Shown here piece after piece: positions 1 to 12,524 of a DNA stretch of 64,000 bases. The position numbers and the translations under genes are program-made. The notes beneath the pieces were generated by a model that saw only the letters and a list, made by a program, of their open reading frames with translations, was not told the DNA's origin and searched no databases. This stretch comes from Cinclus cinclus. Lineage: Eukaryota > Chordata > Aves > Passeriformes > Cinclidae. The stretch covers positions 248,001 to 312,000 of the forward strand of contig NW_026912187.1 in assembly GCF_963662255.1 (NCBI RefSeq), written 5' to 3'. The stretch's first letter is position 1. The number at the start of each line of letters is the position of its first letter.

Positions 1-149
1 GGGGTGGACTTGGAGGCTCTAGGGCAGGGGCTGAAGCGTTGCAGAGCTGGAGCCAAGACGGGGAGGGTGCCCTTGGAAGCTGCAGAAGATTCTGCTGGCA
101 GAGATGTGGCAAGCCGTGGCTGGAGCTGGAACAGAAGAGCTGGCAGTGA

Positions 150-155
150 AATAAA
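150..155 (+). terminator. Candidate poly(A) signal AATAAA, one per monomer
   Basis: AATAAA is followed within about 20 bases by GT-rich sequence (GCTTGTGGGTTG), the arrangement of a plus-strand cleavage and polyadenylation signal. It recurs once in every monomer and is also the first recognisable motif after each insert, about 20 bp past the right junction (for example 30974-30979). It could end plus-strand transcripts leaving the inserts. Function is inferred only. Confidence 0.35.
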
Positions 156-174
156 GCTTGTGGGTTGACAAAGA

Positions 175-241
175 GCTGAAATCACTGGGGCTGGGGAAAA
201 GGGGACTCCGAAATGGCTGAGGCTGAAATCACTGGGGCTGG
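175..241 (+). repeat. Internal 20-bp direct repeat, two perfect copies 47 bp apart
   Basis: GCTGAAATCACTGGGGCTGG occurs at 175-194 and again at 222-241 in this monomer, and likewise in every monomer. With the looser copy near base 679, this suggests that the 0.7-kb monomer grew from a shorter G-rich minisatellite. The sequence between the two copies (GGAAAAGGGGACTCCGAAATGGCTGAG) holds the diagnostic G/A/T variable base. Confidence 0.85.
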
Positions 242-417
242 CATAGGAGCTGCAAGTGGCGCAGACTATGCCGATGGGACACTGAGACTGTAGGGTTGGG
301 GTGCCGAATTCACTGGAGGCCTGGGCTATTGAGGGTGGGGCTGGCTACTGCGTCTGAGCATGGGACGGGCCGTGTAGGGCTGAAAGGGGCCCTTTAGGAC
401 TGCTTGCGCCTGAAGTG

Positions 418-437
418 CCCCCCCCCCCCCCCCCCCC
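418..437 (+). repeat. Poly-C tract (C20) of the monomer
   Basis: An uninterrupted C run lies 57 bp upstream of the GT tract. Length varies between monomers from 13 to 27. Fifteen monomers carry an interrupted form, C7-A-C5, near 2548, 3966, 6778, 8179, 10307, 15937, 18063, 19462, 22285, 26498, 33380, 37604, 41815, 61204 and 61908. The minus strand is a G-homopolymer able in principle to form G-quadruplexes, and the plus strand an i-motif. Confidence 0.95.
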
Positions 438-492
438 GTGCCGGCATGTTGCCACTGGGTGTGAGGGCCACCGTAGGGCTGCAGCCGGAAGC

Positions 493-494
<2 letters not shown>

Positions 495-530
<36 letters not shown>
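495..530 (+). repeat. (GT)18 dinucleotide tract of the monomer
   Basis: A perfect GT array ends in CTGGG. Its length varies strongly between monomers, and the longest one seen has 24 units at 52216-52263. Alternating purine-pyrimidine of this kind can adopt Z-DNA. Together with the poly-C tract it accounts for nearly all monomer length variation. Confidence 0.95.
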
Positions 531-531
<1 letters not shown>

Positions 532-1202
532 TGGGTAATGCTAAGTGGGCCTGGCATTGCCAGTGGGAACGGCATACAAAGCGTGCAGCTCAGTAAGGGA
601 CTGTGCGACGGAGGCAGAGACCACCGTGGGGCTGGCATAGTAGTACTGGACCTGGGATGGGGACTGTAGGGCTGGAGGTGAAATCATTCTGGGGTTGGGA
701 TACGCATGGTGGGGTGGACTTGGAGGCTCTAGGGCAGGGGCTGAAGCGTTGCAGAGCTGGAGCCAAGACGGGGAGGGTGCCCTTGGAAGCTGCAGAAGAT
801 TCTGCTGGCAGAGATGTGGCAAGCCGTGGCTGGAGCTGGAACAGAAGAGCTGGCAGTGAAATAAAGCTTGTGGGTTGACAAAGAGCTGAAATCACTGGGG
901 CTGGGGAAAAGGGGACTCCGAAATGGCTGAGGCTGAAATCACTGGGGCTGGCATAGGAGCTGCAAGTGGCGCAGACTATGCCGATGGGACACTGAGACTG
1001 TAGGGTTGGGGTGCCGAATTCACTGGAGGCCTGGGCTATTGAGGGTGGGGCTGGCTACTGCGTCTGAGCATGGGACGGGCCGTGTAGGGCTGAAAGGGGC
1101 CCTTTAGGACTGCTTGCGCCTGAAGTGCCCCCCCCCCCCCCCCCCCCGTGCCGGCATGTTGCCACTGGGTGTGAGGGCCACCGTAGGGCTGCAGCCGGAA
1201 GC

Positions 1203-1241
<39 letters not shown>

Positions 1242-1912
1242 TGGGTAATGCTAAGTGGGCCTGGCATTGCCAGTGGGAACGGCATACAAAGCGTGCAGCT
1301 CAGTAAGGGACTGTGCGACGGAGGCAGAGACCACCGTGGGGCTGGCATAGTAGTACTGGACCTGGGATGGGGACTGTAGGGCTGGAGGTGAAATCATTCT
1401 GGGGTTGGGATACGCATGGTGGGGTGGACTTGGAGGCTCTAGGGCAGGGGCTGAAGCGTTGCAGAGCTGGAGCCAAGACGGGGAGGGTGCCCTTGGAAGC
1501 TGCAGAAGATTCTGCTGGCAGAGATGTGGCAAGCCGTGGCTGGAGCTGGAACAGAAGAGCTGGCAGTGAAATAAAGCTTGTGGGTTGACAAAGAGCTGAA
1601 ATCACTGGGGCTGGGGAAAAGGGGACTCCGAAATGGCTGAGGCTGAAATCACTGGGGCTGGCATAGGAGCTGCAAGTGGCGCAGACTATGCCGATGGGAC
1701 ACTGAGACTGTAGGGTTGGGGTGCCGAATTCACTGGAGGCCTGGGCTATTGAGGGTGGGGCTGGCTACTGCGTCTGAGCATGGGACGGGCCGTGTAGGGC
1801 TGAAAGGGGCCCTTTAGGACTGCTTGCGCCTGAAGTGCCCCCCCCCCCCCCCCCCCCGTGCCGGCATGTTGCCACTGGGTGTGAGGGCCACCGTAGGGCT
1901 GCAGCCGGAAGC

Positions 1913-1951
<39 letters not shown>

Positions 1952-2616
1952 TGGGTAATGCTAAGTGGGCCTGGCATTGCCAGTGGGAACGGCATACAAA
2001 GCGTGCAGCTCAGTAAGGGACTGTGCGACGGAGGCAGAGACCACCGTGGGGCTGGCATAGTAGTACTGGACCTGGGATGGGGACTGTAGGGCTGGAGGTG
2101 AAATCATTCTGGGGTTGGGATACGCATGGTGGGGTGGACTTGGAGGCTCTAGGGCAGGGGCTGAAGCGTTGCAGAGCTGGAGCCAAGACGGGGAGGGTGC
2201 CCTTGGAAGCTGCAGAAGATTCTGCTGGCAGAGATGTGGCAAGCCGTGGCTGGAGCTGGAACAGAAGAGCTGGCAGTGAAATAAAGCTTGTGGGTTGACA
2301 AAGAGCTGAAATCACTGGGGCTGGGGAAAAGGGGACTCCAAAATGGCTGAGGCTGAAATCACTGGGGCTGGCATAGGAGCTGCAAGTGGCGCAGACTATG
2401 CCGATGGGACACTGAGACTGTAGGGTTGGGGTGCCGAATTCACTGGAGGCCTGGGCTATTGAGGGTGGGGCTGGCTACTGCGTCTGAGCATGGGACGGGC
2501 CGTGTAGGGCTGAAAGGGGCCCTTTAGGACTGCTTGCGCCTGAAGTGCCCCCCCCACCCCCGTGCCGGCATGTTGCCACTGGGTGTGAGGGCCACCGTAG
2601 GGCTGCAGCCGGAAGC

Positions 2617-2655
<39 letters not shown>

Positions 2656-3324
2656 TGGGAAATGCTAAGTGGGCCTGGCATTGCCAGTGGGAACGGCATA
2701 CAAAGCGTGCAGCTCAGTAAGGGACTGTGCGACGGAGGCAGAGACCACCGTGGGGCTGGCATAGTAGTACTGGACCTGGGATGGGGACTGTAGGGCTGGA
2801 GGTGAAATCATTCTGGGGTTGGGATACGCATGGTGGGGTGGACTTGGAGGCTCTAGGGCAGGGGCTGAAGCGTTGCAGAGCTGGAGCCAAGACGGGGAGG
2901 GTGCCCTTGGAAGCTGCAGAAGATTCTGCTGGCAGAGATGTGGCAAGCCGTGGCTGGAGCTGGAACAGAAGAGCTGGCAGTGAAATAAAGCTTGTGGGTT
3001 GACAAAGAGCTGAAATCACTGGGGCTGGGGAAAAGGGGACTCCGAAATGGCTGAGGCTGAAATCACTGGGGCTGGCATAGGAGCTGCAAGTGGCGCAGAC
3101 TATGCCGATGGGACACTGAGACTGTAGGGTTGGGGTGCCGAATTCACTGGAGGCCTGGGCTATTGAGGGTGGGGCTGGCTACTGCGTCTGAGCATGGGAC
3201 GGGCCGTGTAGGGCTGAAAGGGGCCCTTTAGGACTGCTTGCGCCTGAAGTGCCCCCCCCCCCCCCCCCCGTGCCGGCATGTTGCCACTGGGTGTGAGGGC
3301 CACCGTAGGGCTGCAGCCGGAAGC

Positions 3325-3369
<45 letters not shown>

Positions 3370-4034
3370 TGGGAAATGCTAAGTGGGCCTGGCATTGCCA
3401 GTGGGAACGGCATACAAAGCGTGCAGCTCAGTAAGGGACTGTGCGACGGAGGCAGAGACCACCGTGGGGCTGGCATAGTAGTACTGGACCTGGGATGGGG
3501 ACTGTAGGGCTGGAGGTGAAATCATTCTGGGGTTGGGATACGCATGGTGGGGTGGACTTGGAGGCTCTAGGGCAGGGGCTGAAGCGTTGCAGAGCTGGAG
3601 CCAAGACGGGGAGGGTGCCCTTGGAAGCTGCAGAAGATTCTGCTGGCAGAGATGTGGCAAGCCGTGGCTGGAGCTGGAACAGAAGAGCTGGCAGTGAAAT
3701 AAAGCTTGTGGGTTGACAAAGAGCTGAAATCACTGGGGCTGGGGAAAAGGGGACTCCGAAATGGCTGAGGCTGAAATCACTGGGGCTGGCATAGGAGCTG
3801 CAAGTGGCGCAGACTATGCCGATGGGACACTGAGACTGTAGGGTTGGGGTGCCGAATTCACTGGAGGCCTGGGCTATTGAGGGTGGGGCTGGCTACTGCG
3901 TCTGAGCATGGGACGGGCCGTGTAGGGCTGAAAGGGGCCCTTTAGGACTGCTTGCGCCTGAAGTGCCCCCCCCACCCCCGTGCCGGCATGTTGCCACTGG
4001 GTGTGAGGGCCACCGTAGGGCTGCAGCCGGAAGC

Positions 4035-4073
<39 letters not shown>

Positions 4074-4739
4074 TGGGAAATGCTAAGTGGGCCTGGCATT
4101 GCCAGTGGGAACGGCATACAAAGCGTGCAGCTCAGTAAGGGACTGTGCGACGGAGGCAGAGACCACCGTGGGGCTGGCATAGTAGTACTGGACCTGGGAT
4201 GGGGACTGTAGGGCTGGAGGTGAAATCATTCTGGGGTTGGGATACGCATGGTGGGGTGGACTTGGAGGCTCTAGGGCAGGGGCTGAAGCGTTGCAGAGCT
4301 GGAGCCAAGACGGGGAGGGTGCCCTTGGAAGCTGCAGAAGATTCTGCTGGCAGAGATGTGGCAAGCCGTGGCTGGAGCTGGAACAGAAGAGCTGGCAGTG
4401 AAATAAAGCTTGTGGGTTGACAAAGAGCTGAAATCACTGGGGCTGGGGAAAAGGGGACTCCGAAATGGCTGAGGCTGAAATCACTGGGGCTGGCATAGGA
4501 GCTGCAAGTGGCGCAGACTATGCCGATGGGACACTGAGACTGTAGGGTTGGGGTGCCGAATTCACTGGAGGCCTGGGCTATTGAGGGTGGGGCTGGCTAC
4601 TGCGTCTGAGCATGGGACGGGCCGTGTAGGGCTGAAAGGGGCCCTTTAGGACTGCTTGCGCCTGAAGTGCCCCCCCCCCCCCCCGTGCCGGCATGTTGCC
4701 ACTGGGTGTGAGGGCCACCGTAGGGCTGCAGCCGGAAGC

Positions 4740-4776
<37 letters not shown>

Positions 4777-6144
4777 TGGGAAATGCTAAGTGGGCCTGGC
4801 ATTGCCAGTGGGAACGGCATACAAAGCGTGCAGCTCAGTAAGGGACTGTGCGACGGAGGCAGAGACCACCGTGGGGCTGGCATAGTAGTACTGGACCTGG
4901 GATGGGGACTGTAGGGCTGGAGGTGAAATCATTCTGGGGTTGGGATACGCATGGTGGGGTGGACTTGGAGGCTCTAGGGCAGGGGCTGAAGCGTTGCAGA
5001 GCTGGAGCCAAGACGGGGAGGGTGCCCTTGGAAGCTGCAGAAGATTCTGCTGGCAGAGATGTGGCAAGCCGTGGCTGGAGCTGGAACAGAAGAGCTGGCA
5101 GTGAAATAAAGCTTGTGGGTTGACAAAGAGCTGAAATCACTGGGGCTGGGGAAAAGGGGACTCCGAAATGGCTGAGGCTGAAATCACTGGGGCTGGCATA
5201 GGAGCTGCAAGTGGCGCAGACTATGCCGATGGGACACTGAGACTGTAGGGTTGGGGTGCCGAATTCACTGGAGGCCTGGGCTATTGAGGGTGGGGCTGGC
5301 TACTGCGTCTGAGCATGGGACGGGCCGTGTAGGGCTGAAAGGGGCCCTTTAGGACTGCTTGCGCCTGAAGTGCCCCCCCCCCCCCCCCCCGTGCCGGCAT
5401 GTTGCCACTGGGTGTGAGGGCCACCGTAGGGCTGCAGCCGGAAGCCAGTGTGTGTGTGTGTGTGTGTGTGTGTGTCTGGGAAATGCTAAGTGGGCCTGGC
5501 ATTGCCAGTGGGAACGGCATACAAAGCGTGCAGCTCAGTAAGGGACTGTGCGACGGAGGCAGAGACCACCGTGGGGCTGGCATAGTAGTACTGGACCTGG
5601 GATGGGGACTGTAGGGCTGGAGGTGAAATCATTCTGGGGTTGGGATACGCATGGTGGGGTGGACTTGGAGGCTCTAGGGCAGGGGCTGAAGCGTTGCAGA
5701 GCTGGAGCCAAGACGGGGAGGGTGCCCTTGGAAGCTGCAGAAGATTCTGCTGGCAGAGATGTGGCAAGCCGTGGCTGGAGCTGGAACAGAAGAGCTGGCA
5801 GTGAAATAAAGCTTGTGGGTTGACAAAGAGCTGAAATCACTGGGGCTGGGGAAAAGGGGACTCCGAAATGGCTGAGGCTGAAATCACTGGGGCTGGCATA
5901 GGAGCTGCAAGTGGCGCAGACTATGCCGATGGGACACTGAGACTGTAGGGTTGGGGTGCCGAATTCACTGGAGGCCTGGGCTATTGAGGGTGGGGCTGGC
6001 TACTGCGTCTGAGCATGGGACGGGCCGTGTAGGGCTGAAAGGGGCCCTTTAGGACTGCTTGCGCCTGAAGTGCCCCCCCCCCCCCCCCCGTGCCGGCATG
6101 TTGCCACTGGGTGTGAGGGCCACCGTAGGGCTGCAGCCGGAAGC

Positions 6145-6181
<37 letters not shown>

Positions 6182-6846
6182 TGGGAAATGCTAAGTGGGC
6201 CTGGCATTGCCAGTGGGAACGGCATACAAAGCGTGCAGCTCAGTAAGGGACTGTGCGACGGAGGCAGAGACCACCGTGGGGCTGGCATAGTAGTACTGGA
6301 CCTGGGATGGGGACTGTAGGGCTGGAGGTGAAATCATTCTGGGGTTGGGATACGCATGGTGGGGTGGACTTGGAGGCTCTAGGGCAGGGGCTGAAGCGTT
6401 GCAGAGCTGGAGCCAAGACGGGGAGGGTGCCCTTGGAAGCTGCAGAAGATTCTGCTGGCAGAGATGTGGCAAGCCGTGGCTGGAGCTGGAACAGAAGAGC
6501 TGGCAGTGAAATAAAGCTTGTGGGTTGACAAAGAGCTGAAATCACTGGGGCTGGGGAAAAGGGGACTCCGAAATGGCTGAGGCTGAAATCACTGGGGCTG
6601 GCATAGGAGCTGCAAGTGGCGCAGACTATGCCGATGGGACACTGAGACTGTAGGGTTGGGGTGCCGAATTCACTGGAGGCCTGGGCTATTGAGGGTGGGG
6701 CTGGCTACTGCGTCTGAGCATGGGACGGGCCGTGTAGGGCTGAAAGGGGCCCTTTAGGACTGCTTGCGCCTGAAGTGCCCCCCCCACCCCCGTGCCGGCA
6801 TGTTGCCACTGGGTGTGAGGGCCACCGTAGGGCTGCAGCCGGAAGC

Positions 6847-6885
<39 letters not shown>

Positions 6886-8247
6886 TGGGAAATGCTAAGT
6901 GGGCCTGGCATTGCCAGTGGGAACGGCATACAAAGCGTGCAGCTCAGTAAGGGACTGTGCGACGGAGGCAGAGACCACCGTGGGGCTGGCATAGTAGTAC
7001 TGGACCTGGGATGGGGACTGTAGGGCTGGAGGTGAAATCATTCTGGGGTTGGGATACGCATGGTGGGGTGGACTTGGAGGCTCTAGGGCAGGGGCTGAAG
7101 CGTTGCAGAGCTGGAGCCAAGACGGGGAGGGTGCCCTTGGAAGCTGCAGAAGATTCTGCTGGCAGAGATGTGGCAAGCCGTGGCTGGAGCTGGAACAGAA
7201 GAGCTGGCAGTGAAATAAAGCTTGTGGGTTGACAAAGAGCTGAAATCACTGGGGCTGGGGAAAAGGGGACTCCGAAATGGCTGAGGCTGAAATCACTGGG
7301 GCTGGCATAGGAGCTGCAAGTGGCGCAGACTATGCCGATGGGACACTGAGACTGTAGGGTTGGGGTGCCGAATTCACTGGAGGCCTGGGCTATTGAGGGT
7401 GGGGCTGGCTACTGCGTCTGAGCATGGGACGGGCCGTGTAGGGCTGAAAGGGGCCCTTTAGGACTGCTTGCGCCTGAAGTGCCCCCCCCCCCCCCCCCGT
7501 GCCGGCATGTTGCCACTGGGTGTGAGGGCCACCGTAGGGCTGCAGCCGGAAGCCAGTGTGTGTGTGTGTGTGTGTGTGTGTCTGGGAAATGCTAAGTGGG
7601 CCTGGCATTGCCAGTGGGAACGGCATACAAAGCGTGCAGCTCAGTAAGGGACTGTGCGACGGAGGCAGAGACCACCGTGGGGCTGGCATAGTAGTACTGG
7701 ACCTGGGATGGGGACTGTAGGGCTGGAGGTGAAATCATTCTGGGGTTGGGATACGCATGGTGGGGTGGACTTGGAGGCTCTAGGGCAGGGGCTGAAGCGT
7801 TGCAGAGCTGGAGCCAAGACGGGGAGGGTGCCCTTGGAAGCTGCAGAAGATTCTGCTGGCAGAGATGTGGCAAGCCGTGGCTGGAGCTGGAACAGAAGAG
7901 CTGGCAGTGAAATAAAGCTTGTGGGTTGACAAAGAGCTGAAATCACTGGGGCTGGGGAAAAGGGGACTCCGAAATGGCTGAGGCTGAAATCACTGGGGCT
8001 GGCATAGGAGCTGCAAGTGGCGCAGACTATGCCGATGGGACACTGAGACTGTAGGGTTGGGGTGCCGAATTCACTGGAGGCCTGGGCTATTGAGGGTGGG
8101 GCTGGCTACTGCGTCTGAGCATGGGACGGGCCGTGTAGGGCTGAAAGGGGCCCTTTAGGACTGCTTGCGCCTGAAGTGCCCCCCCCACCCCCGTGCCGGC
8201 ATGTTGCCACTGGGTGTGAGGGCCACCGTAGGGCTGCAGCCGGAAGC

Positions 8248-8286
<39 letters not shown>

Positions 8287-8955
8287 TGGGAAATGCTAAG
8301 TGGGCCTGGCATTGCCAGTGGGAACGGCATACAAAGCGTGCAGCTCAGTAAGGGACTGTGCGACGGAGGCAGAGACCACCGTGGGGCTGGCATAGTAGTA
8401 CTGGACCTGGGATGGGGACTGTAGGGCTGGAGGTGAAATCATTCTGGGGTTGGGATACGCATGGTGGGGTGGACTTGGAGGCTCTAGGGCAGGGGCTGAA
8501 GCGTTGCAGAGCTGGAGCCAAGACGGGGAGGGTGCCCTTGGAAGCTGCAGAAGATTCTGCTGGCAGAGATGTGGCAAGCCGTGGCTGGAGCTGGAACAGA
8601 AGAGCTGGCAGTGAAATAAAGCTTGTGGGTTGACAAAGAGCTGAAATCACTGGGGCTGGGGAAAAGGGGACTCCGAAATGGCTGAGGCTGAAATCACTGG
8701 GGCTGGCATAGGAGCTGCAAGTGGCGCAGACTATGCCGATGGGACACTGAGACTGTAGGGTTGGGGTGCCGAATTCACTGGAGGCCTGGGCTATTGAGGG
8801 TGGGGCTGGCTACTGCGTCTGAGCATGGGACGGGCCGTGTAGGGCTGAAAGGGGCCCTTTAGGACTGCTTGCGCCTGAAGTGCCCCCCCCCCCCCCCCCC
8901 GTGCCGGCATGTTGCCACTGGGTGTGAGGGCCACCGTAGGGCTGCAGCCGGAAGC

Positions 8956-8998
<43 letters not shown>

Positions 8999-9669
8999 TG
9001 GGAAATGCTAAGTGGGCCTGGCATTGCCAGTGGGAACGGCATACAAAGCGTGCAGCTCAGTAAGGGACTGTGCGACGGAGGCAGAGACCACCGTGGGGCT
9101 GGCATAGTAGTACTGGACCTGGGATGGGGACTGTAGGGCTGGAGGTGAAATCATTCTGGGGTTGGGATACGCATGGTGGGGTGGACTTGGAGGCTCTAGG
9201 GCAGGGGCTGAAGCGTTGCAGAGCTGGAGCCAAGACGGGGAGGGTGCCCTTGGAAGCTGCAGAAGATTCTGCTGGCAGAGATGTGGCAAGCCGTGGCTGG
9301 AGCTGGAACAGAAGAGCTGGCAGTGAAATAAAGCTTGTGGGTTGACAAAGAGCTGAAATCACTGGGGCTGGGGAAAAGGGGACTCCGAAATGGCTGAGGC
9401 TGAAATCACTGGGGCTGGCATAGGAGCTGCAAGTGGCGCAGACTATGCCGATGGGACACTGAGACTGTAGGGTTGGGGTGCCGAATTCACTGGAGGCCTG
9501 GGCTATTGAGGGTGGGGCTGGCTACTGCGTCTGAGCATGGGACGGGCCGTGTAGGGCTGAAAGGGGCCCTTTAGGACTGCTTGCGCCTGAAGTGCCCCCC
9601 CCCCCCCCCCCCCCGTGCCGGCATGTTGCCACTGGGTGTGAGGGCCACCGTAGGGCTGCAGCCGGAAGC

Positions 9670-9710
<41 letters not shown>

Positions 9711-10375
9711 TGGGTAATGCTAAGTGGGCCTGGCATTGCCAGTGGGAACGGCATACAAAGCGTGCAGCTCAGTAAGGGACTGTGCGACGGAGGCAGAGAC
9801 CACCGTGGGGCTGGCATAGTAGTACTGGACCTGGGATGGGGACTGTAGGGCTGGAGGTGAAATCATTCTGGGGTTGGGATACGCATGGTGGGGTGGACTT
9901 GGAGGCTCTAGGGCAGGGGCTGAAGCGTTGCAGAGCTGGAGCCAAGACGGGGAGGGTGCCCTTGGAAGCTGCAGAAGATTCTGCTGGCAGAGATGTGGCA
10001 AGCCGTGGCTGGAGCTGGAACAGAAGAGCTGGCAGTGAAATAAAGCTTGTGGGTTGACAAAGAGCTGAAATCACTGGGGCTGGGGAAAAGGGGACTCCAA
10101 AATGGCTGAGGCTGAAATCACTGGGGCTGGCATAGGAGCTGCAAGTGGCGCAGACTATGCCGATGGGACACTGAGACTGTAGGGTTGGGGTGCCGAATTC
10201 ACTGGAGGCCTGGGCTATTGAGGGTGGGGCTGGCTACTGCGTCTGAGCATGGGACGGGCCGTGTAGGGCTGAAAGGGGCCCTTTAGGACTGCTTGCGCCT
10301 GAAGTGCCCCCCCCACCCCCGTGCCGGCATGTTGCCACTGGGTGTGAGGGCCACCGTAGGGCTGCAGCCGGAAGC

Positions 10376-10414
<39 letters not shown>

Positions 10415-12485
10415 TGGGAAATGCTAAGTGGGCCTGGCATTGCCAGTGGGAACGGCATACAAAGCGTGCAGCTCAGTAAGGGACTGTGCGACGGAGGCAG
10501 AGACCACCGTGGGGCTGGCATAGTAGTACTGGACCTGGGATGGGGACTGTAGGGCTGGAGGTGAAATCATTCTGGGGTTGGGATACGCATGGTGGGGTGG
10601 ACTTGGAGGCTCTAGGGCAGGGGCTGAAGCGTTGCAGAGCTGGAGCCAAGACGGGGAGGGTGCCCTTGGAAGCTGCAGAAGATTCTGCTGGCAGAGATGT
10701 GGCAAGCCGTGGCTGGAGCTGGAACAGAAGAGCTGGCAGTGAAATAAAGCTTGTGGGTTGACAAAGAGCTGAAATCACTGGGGCTGGGGAAAAGGGGACT
10801 CCGAAATGGCTGAGGCTGAAATCACTGGGGCTGGCATAGGAGCTGCAAGTGGCGCAGACTATGCCGATGGGACACTGAGACTGTAGGGTTGGGGTGCCGA
10901 ATTCACTGGAGGCCTGGGCTATTGAGGGTGGGGCTGGCTACTGCGTCTGAGCATGGGACGGGCCGTGTAGGGCTGAAAGGGGCCCTTTAGGACTGCTTGC
11001 GCCTGAAGTGCCCCCCCCCCCCCCCCCGTGCCGGCATGTTGCCACTGGGTGTGAGGGCCACCGTAGGGCTGCAGCCGGAAGCCAGTGTGTGTGTGTGTGT
11101 GTGTGTGTGTGTCTGGGAAATGCTAAGTGGGCCTGGCATTGCCAGTGGGAACGGCATACAAAGCGTGCAGCTCAGTAAGGGACTGTGCGACGGAGGCAGA
11201 GACCACCGTGGGGCTGGCATAGTAGTACTGGACCTGGGATGGGGACTGTAGGGCTGGAGGTGAAATCATTCTGGGGTTGGGATACGCATGGTGGGGTGGA
11301 CTTGGAGGCTCTAGGGCAGGGGCTGAAGCGTTGCAGAGCTGGAGCCAAGACGGGGAGGGTGCCCTTGGAAGCTGCAGAAGATTCTGCTGGCAGAGATGTG
11401 GCAAGCCGTGGCTGGAGCTGGAACAGAAGAGCTGGCAGTGAAATAAAGCTTGTGGGTTGACAAAGAGCTGAAATCACTGGGGCTGGGGAAAAGGGGACTC
11501 CGAAATGGCTGAGGCTGAAATCACTGGGGCTGGCATAGGAGCTGCAAGTGGCGCAGACTATGCCGATGGGACACTGAGACTGTAGGGTTGGGGTGCCGAA
11601 TTCACTGGAGGCCTGGGCTATTGAGGGTGGGGCTGGCTACTGCGTCTGAGCATGGGACGGGCCGTGTAGGGCTGAAAGGGGCCCTTTAGGACTGCTTGCG
11701 CCTGAAGTGCCCCCCCCCCCCCCCCCCCGTGCCGGCATGTTGCCACTGGGTGTGAGGGCCACCGTAGGGCTGCAGCCGGAAGCCAGTGTGTGTGTGTGTG
11801 TGTGTGTGTGTGTCTGGGAAATGCTAAGTGGGCCTGGCATTGCCAGTGGGAACGGCATACAAAGCGTGCAGCTCAGTAAGGGACTGTGCGACGGAGGCAG
11901 AGACCACCGTGGGGCTGGCATAGTAGTACTGGACCTGGGATGGGGACTGTAGGGCTGGAGGTGAAATCATTCTGGGGTTGGGATACGCATGGTGGGGTGG
12001 ACTTGGAGGCTCTAGGGCAGGGGCTGAAGCGTTGCAGAGCTGGAGCCAAGACGGGGAGGGTGCCCTTGGAAGCTGCAGAAGATTCTGCTGGCAGAGATGT
12101 GGCAAGCCGTGGCTGGAGCTGGAACAGAAGAGCTGGCAGTGAAATAAAGCTTGTGGGTTGACAAAGAGCTGAAATCACTGGGGCTGGGGAAAAGGGGACT
12201 CCGAAATGGCTGAGGCTGAAATCACTGGGGCTGGCATAGGAGCTGCAAGTGGCGCAGACTATGCCGATGGGACACTGAGACTGTAGGGTTGGGGTGCCGA
12301 ATTCACTGGAGGCCTGGGCTATTGAGGGTGGGGCTGGCTACTGCGTCTGAGCATGGGACGGGCCGTGTAGGGCTGAAAGGGGCCCTTTAGGACTGCTTGC
12401 GCCTGAAGTGCCCCCCCCCCCCCCCCCCCCGTGCCGGCATGTTGCCACTGGGTGTGAGGGCCACCGTAGGGCTGCAGCCGGAAGC

Positions 12486-12524
<39 letters not shown>

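Larger units (their letters stand above)
1..710. repeat. Reference satellite monomer and its anatomy
   Basis: Layout of the first monomer. Bases 1-149 are G-rich unique sequence. AATAAA lies at 150-155 and overlaps a HindIII site (AAGCTT, 154-159). Two perfect 20-bp direct repeats lie at 175-194 and 222-241. An EcoRI site (GAATTC) is at 306-311. The C20 run is at 418-437 and (GT)18 at 495-530. A degenerate third relative of the 20-bp motif (GTGAAATCATTCTGGGGTTGG) lies near 679-698. Base 406 is the last base before every insert and base 130 is the first base after every complete insert. The strand is strongly asymmetric, with G exceeding C on the plus strand apart from the poly-C run. I recognise no named satellite family. 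Confidence 0.95.

Noticed and set aside
345..878. Open frames of 82-105 residues on both strands, repeated in every monomer
   Set aside because: They overlap one another in several frames, are built from the poly-C (polyproline/polyglycine) and GT (His-Thr/Val-Cys) tracts, shift frame whenever tract length changes, and many rely on non-ATG starts. They are products of the satellite composition.
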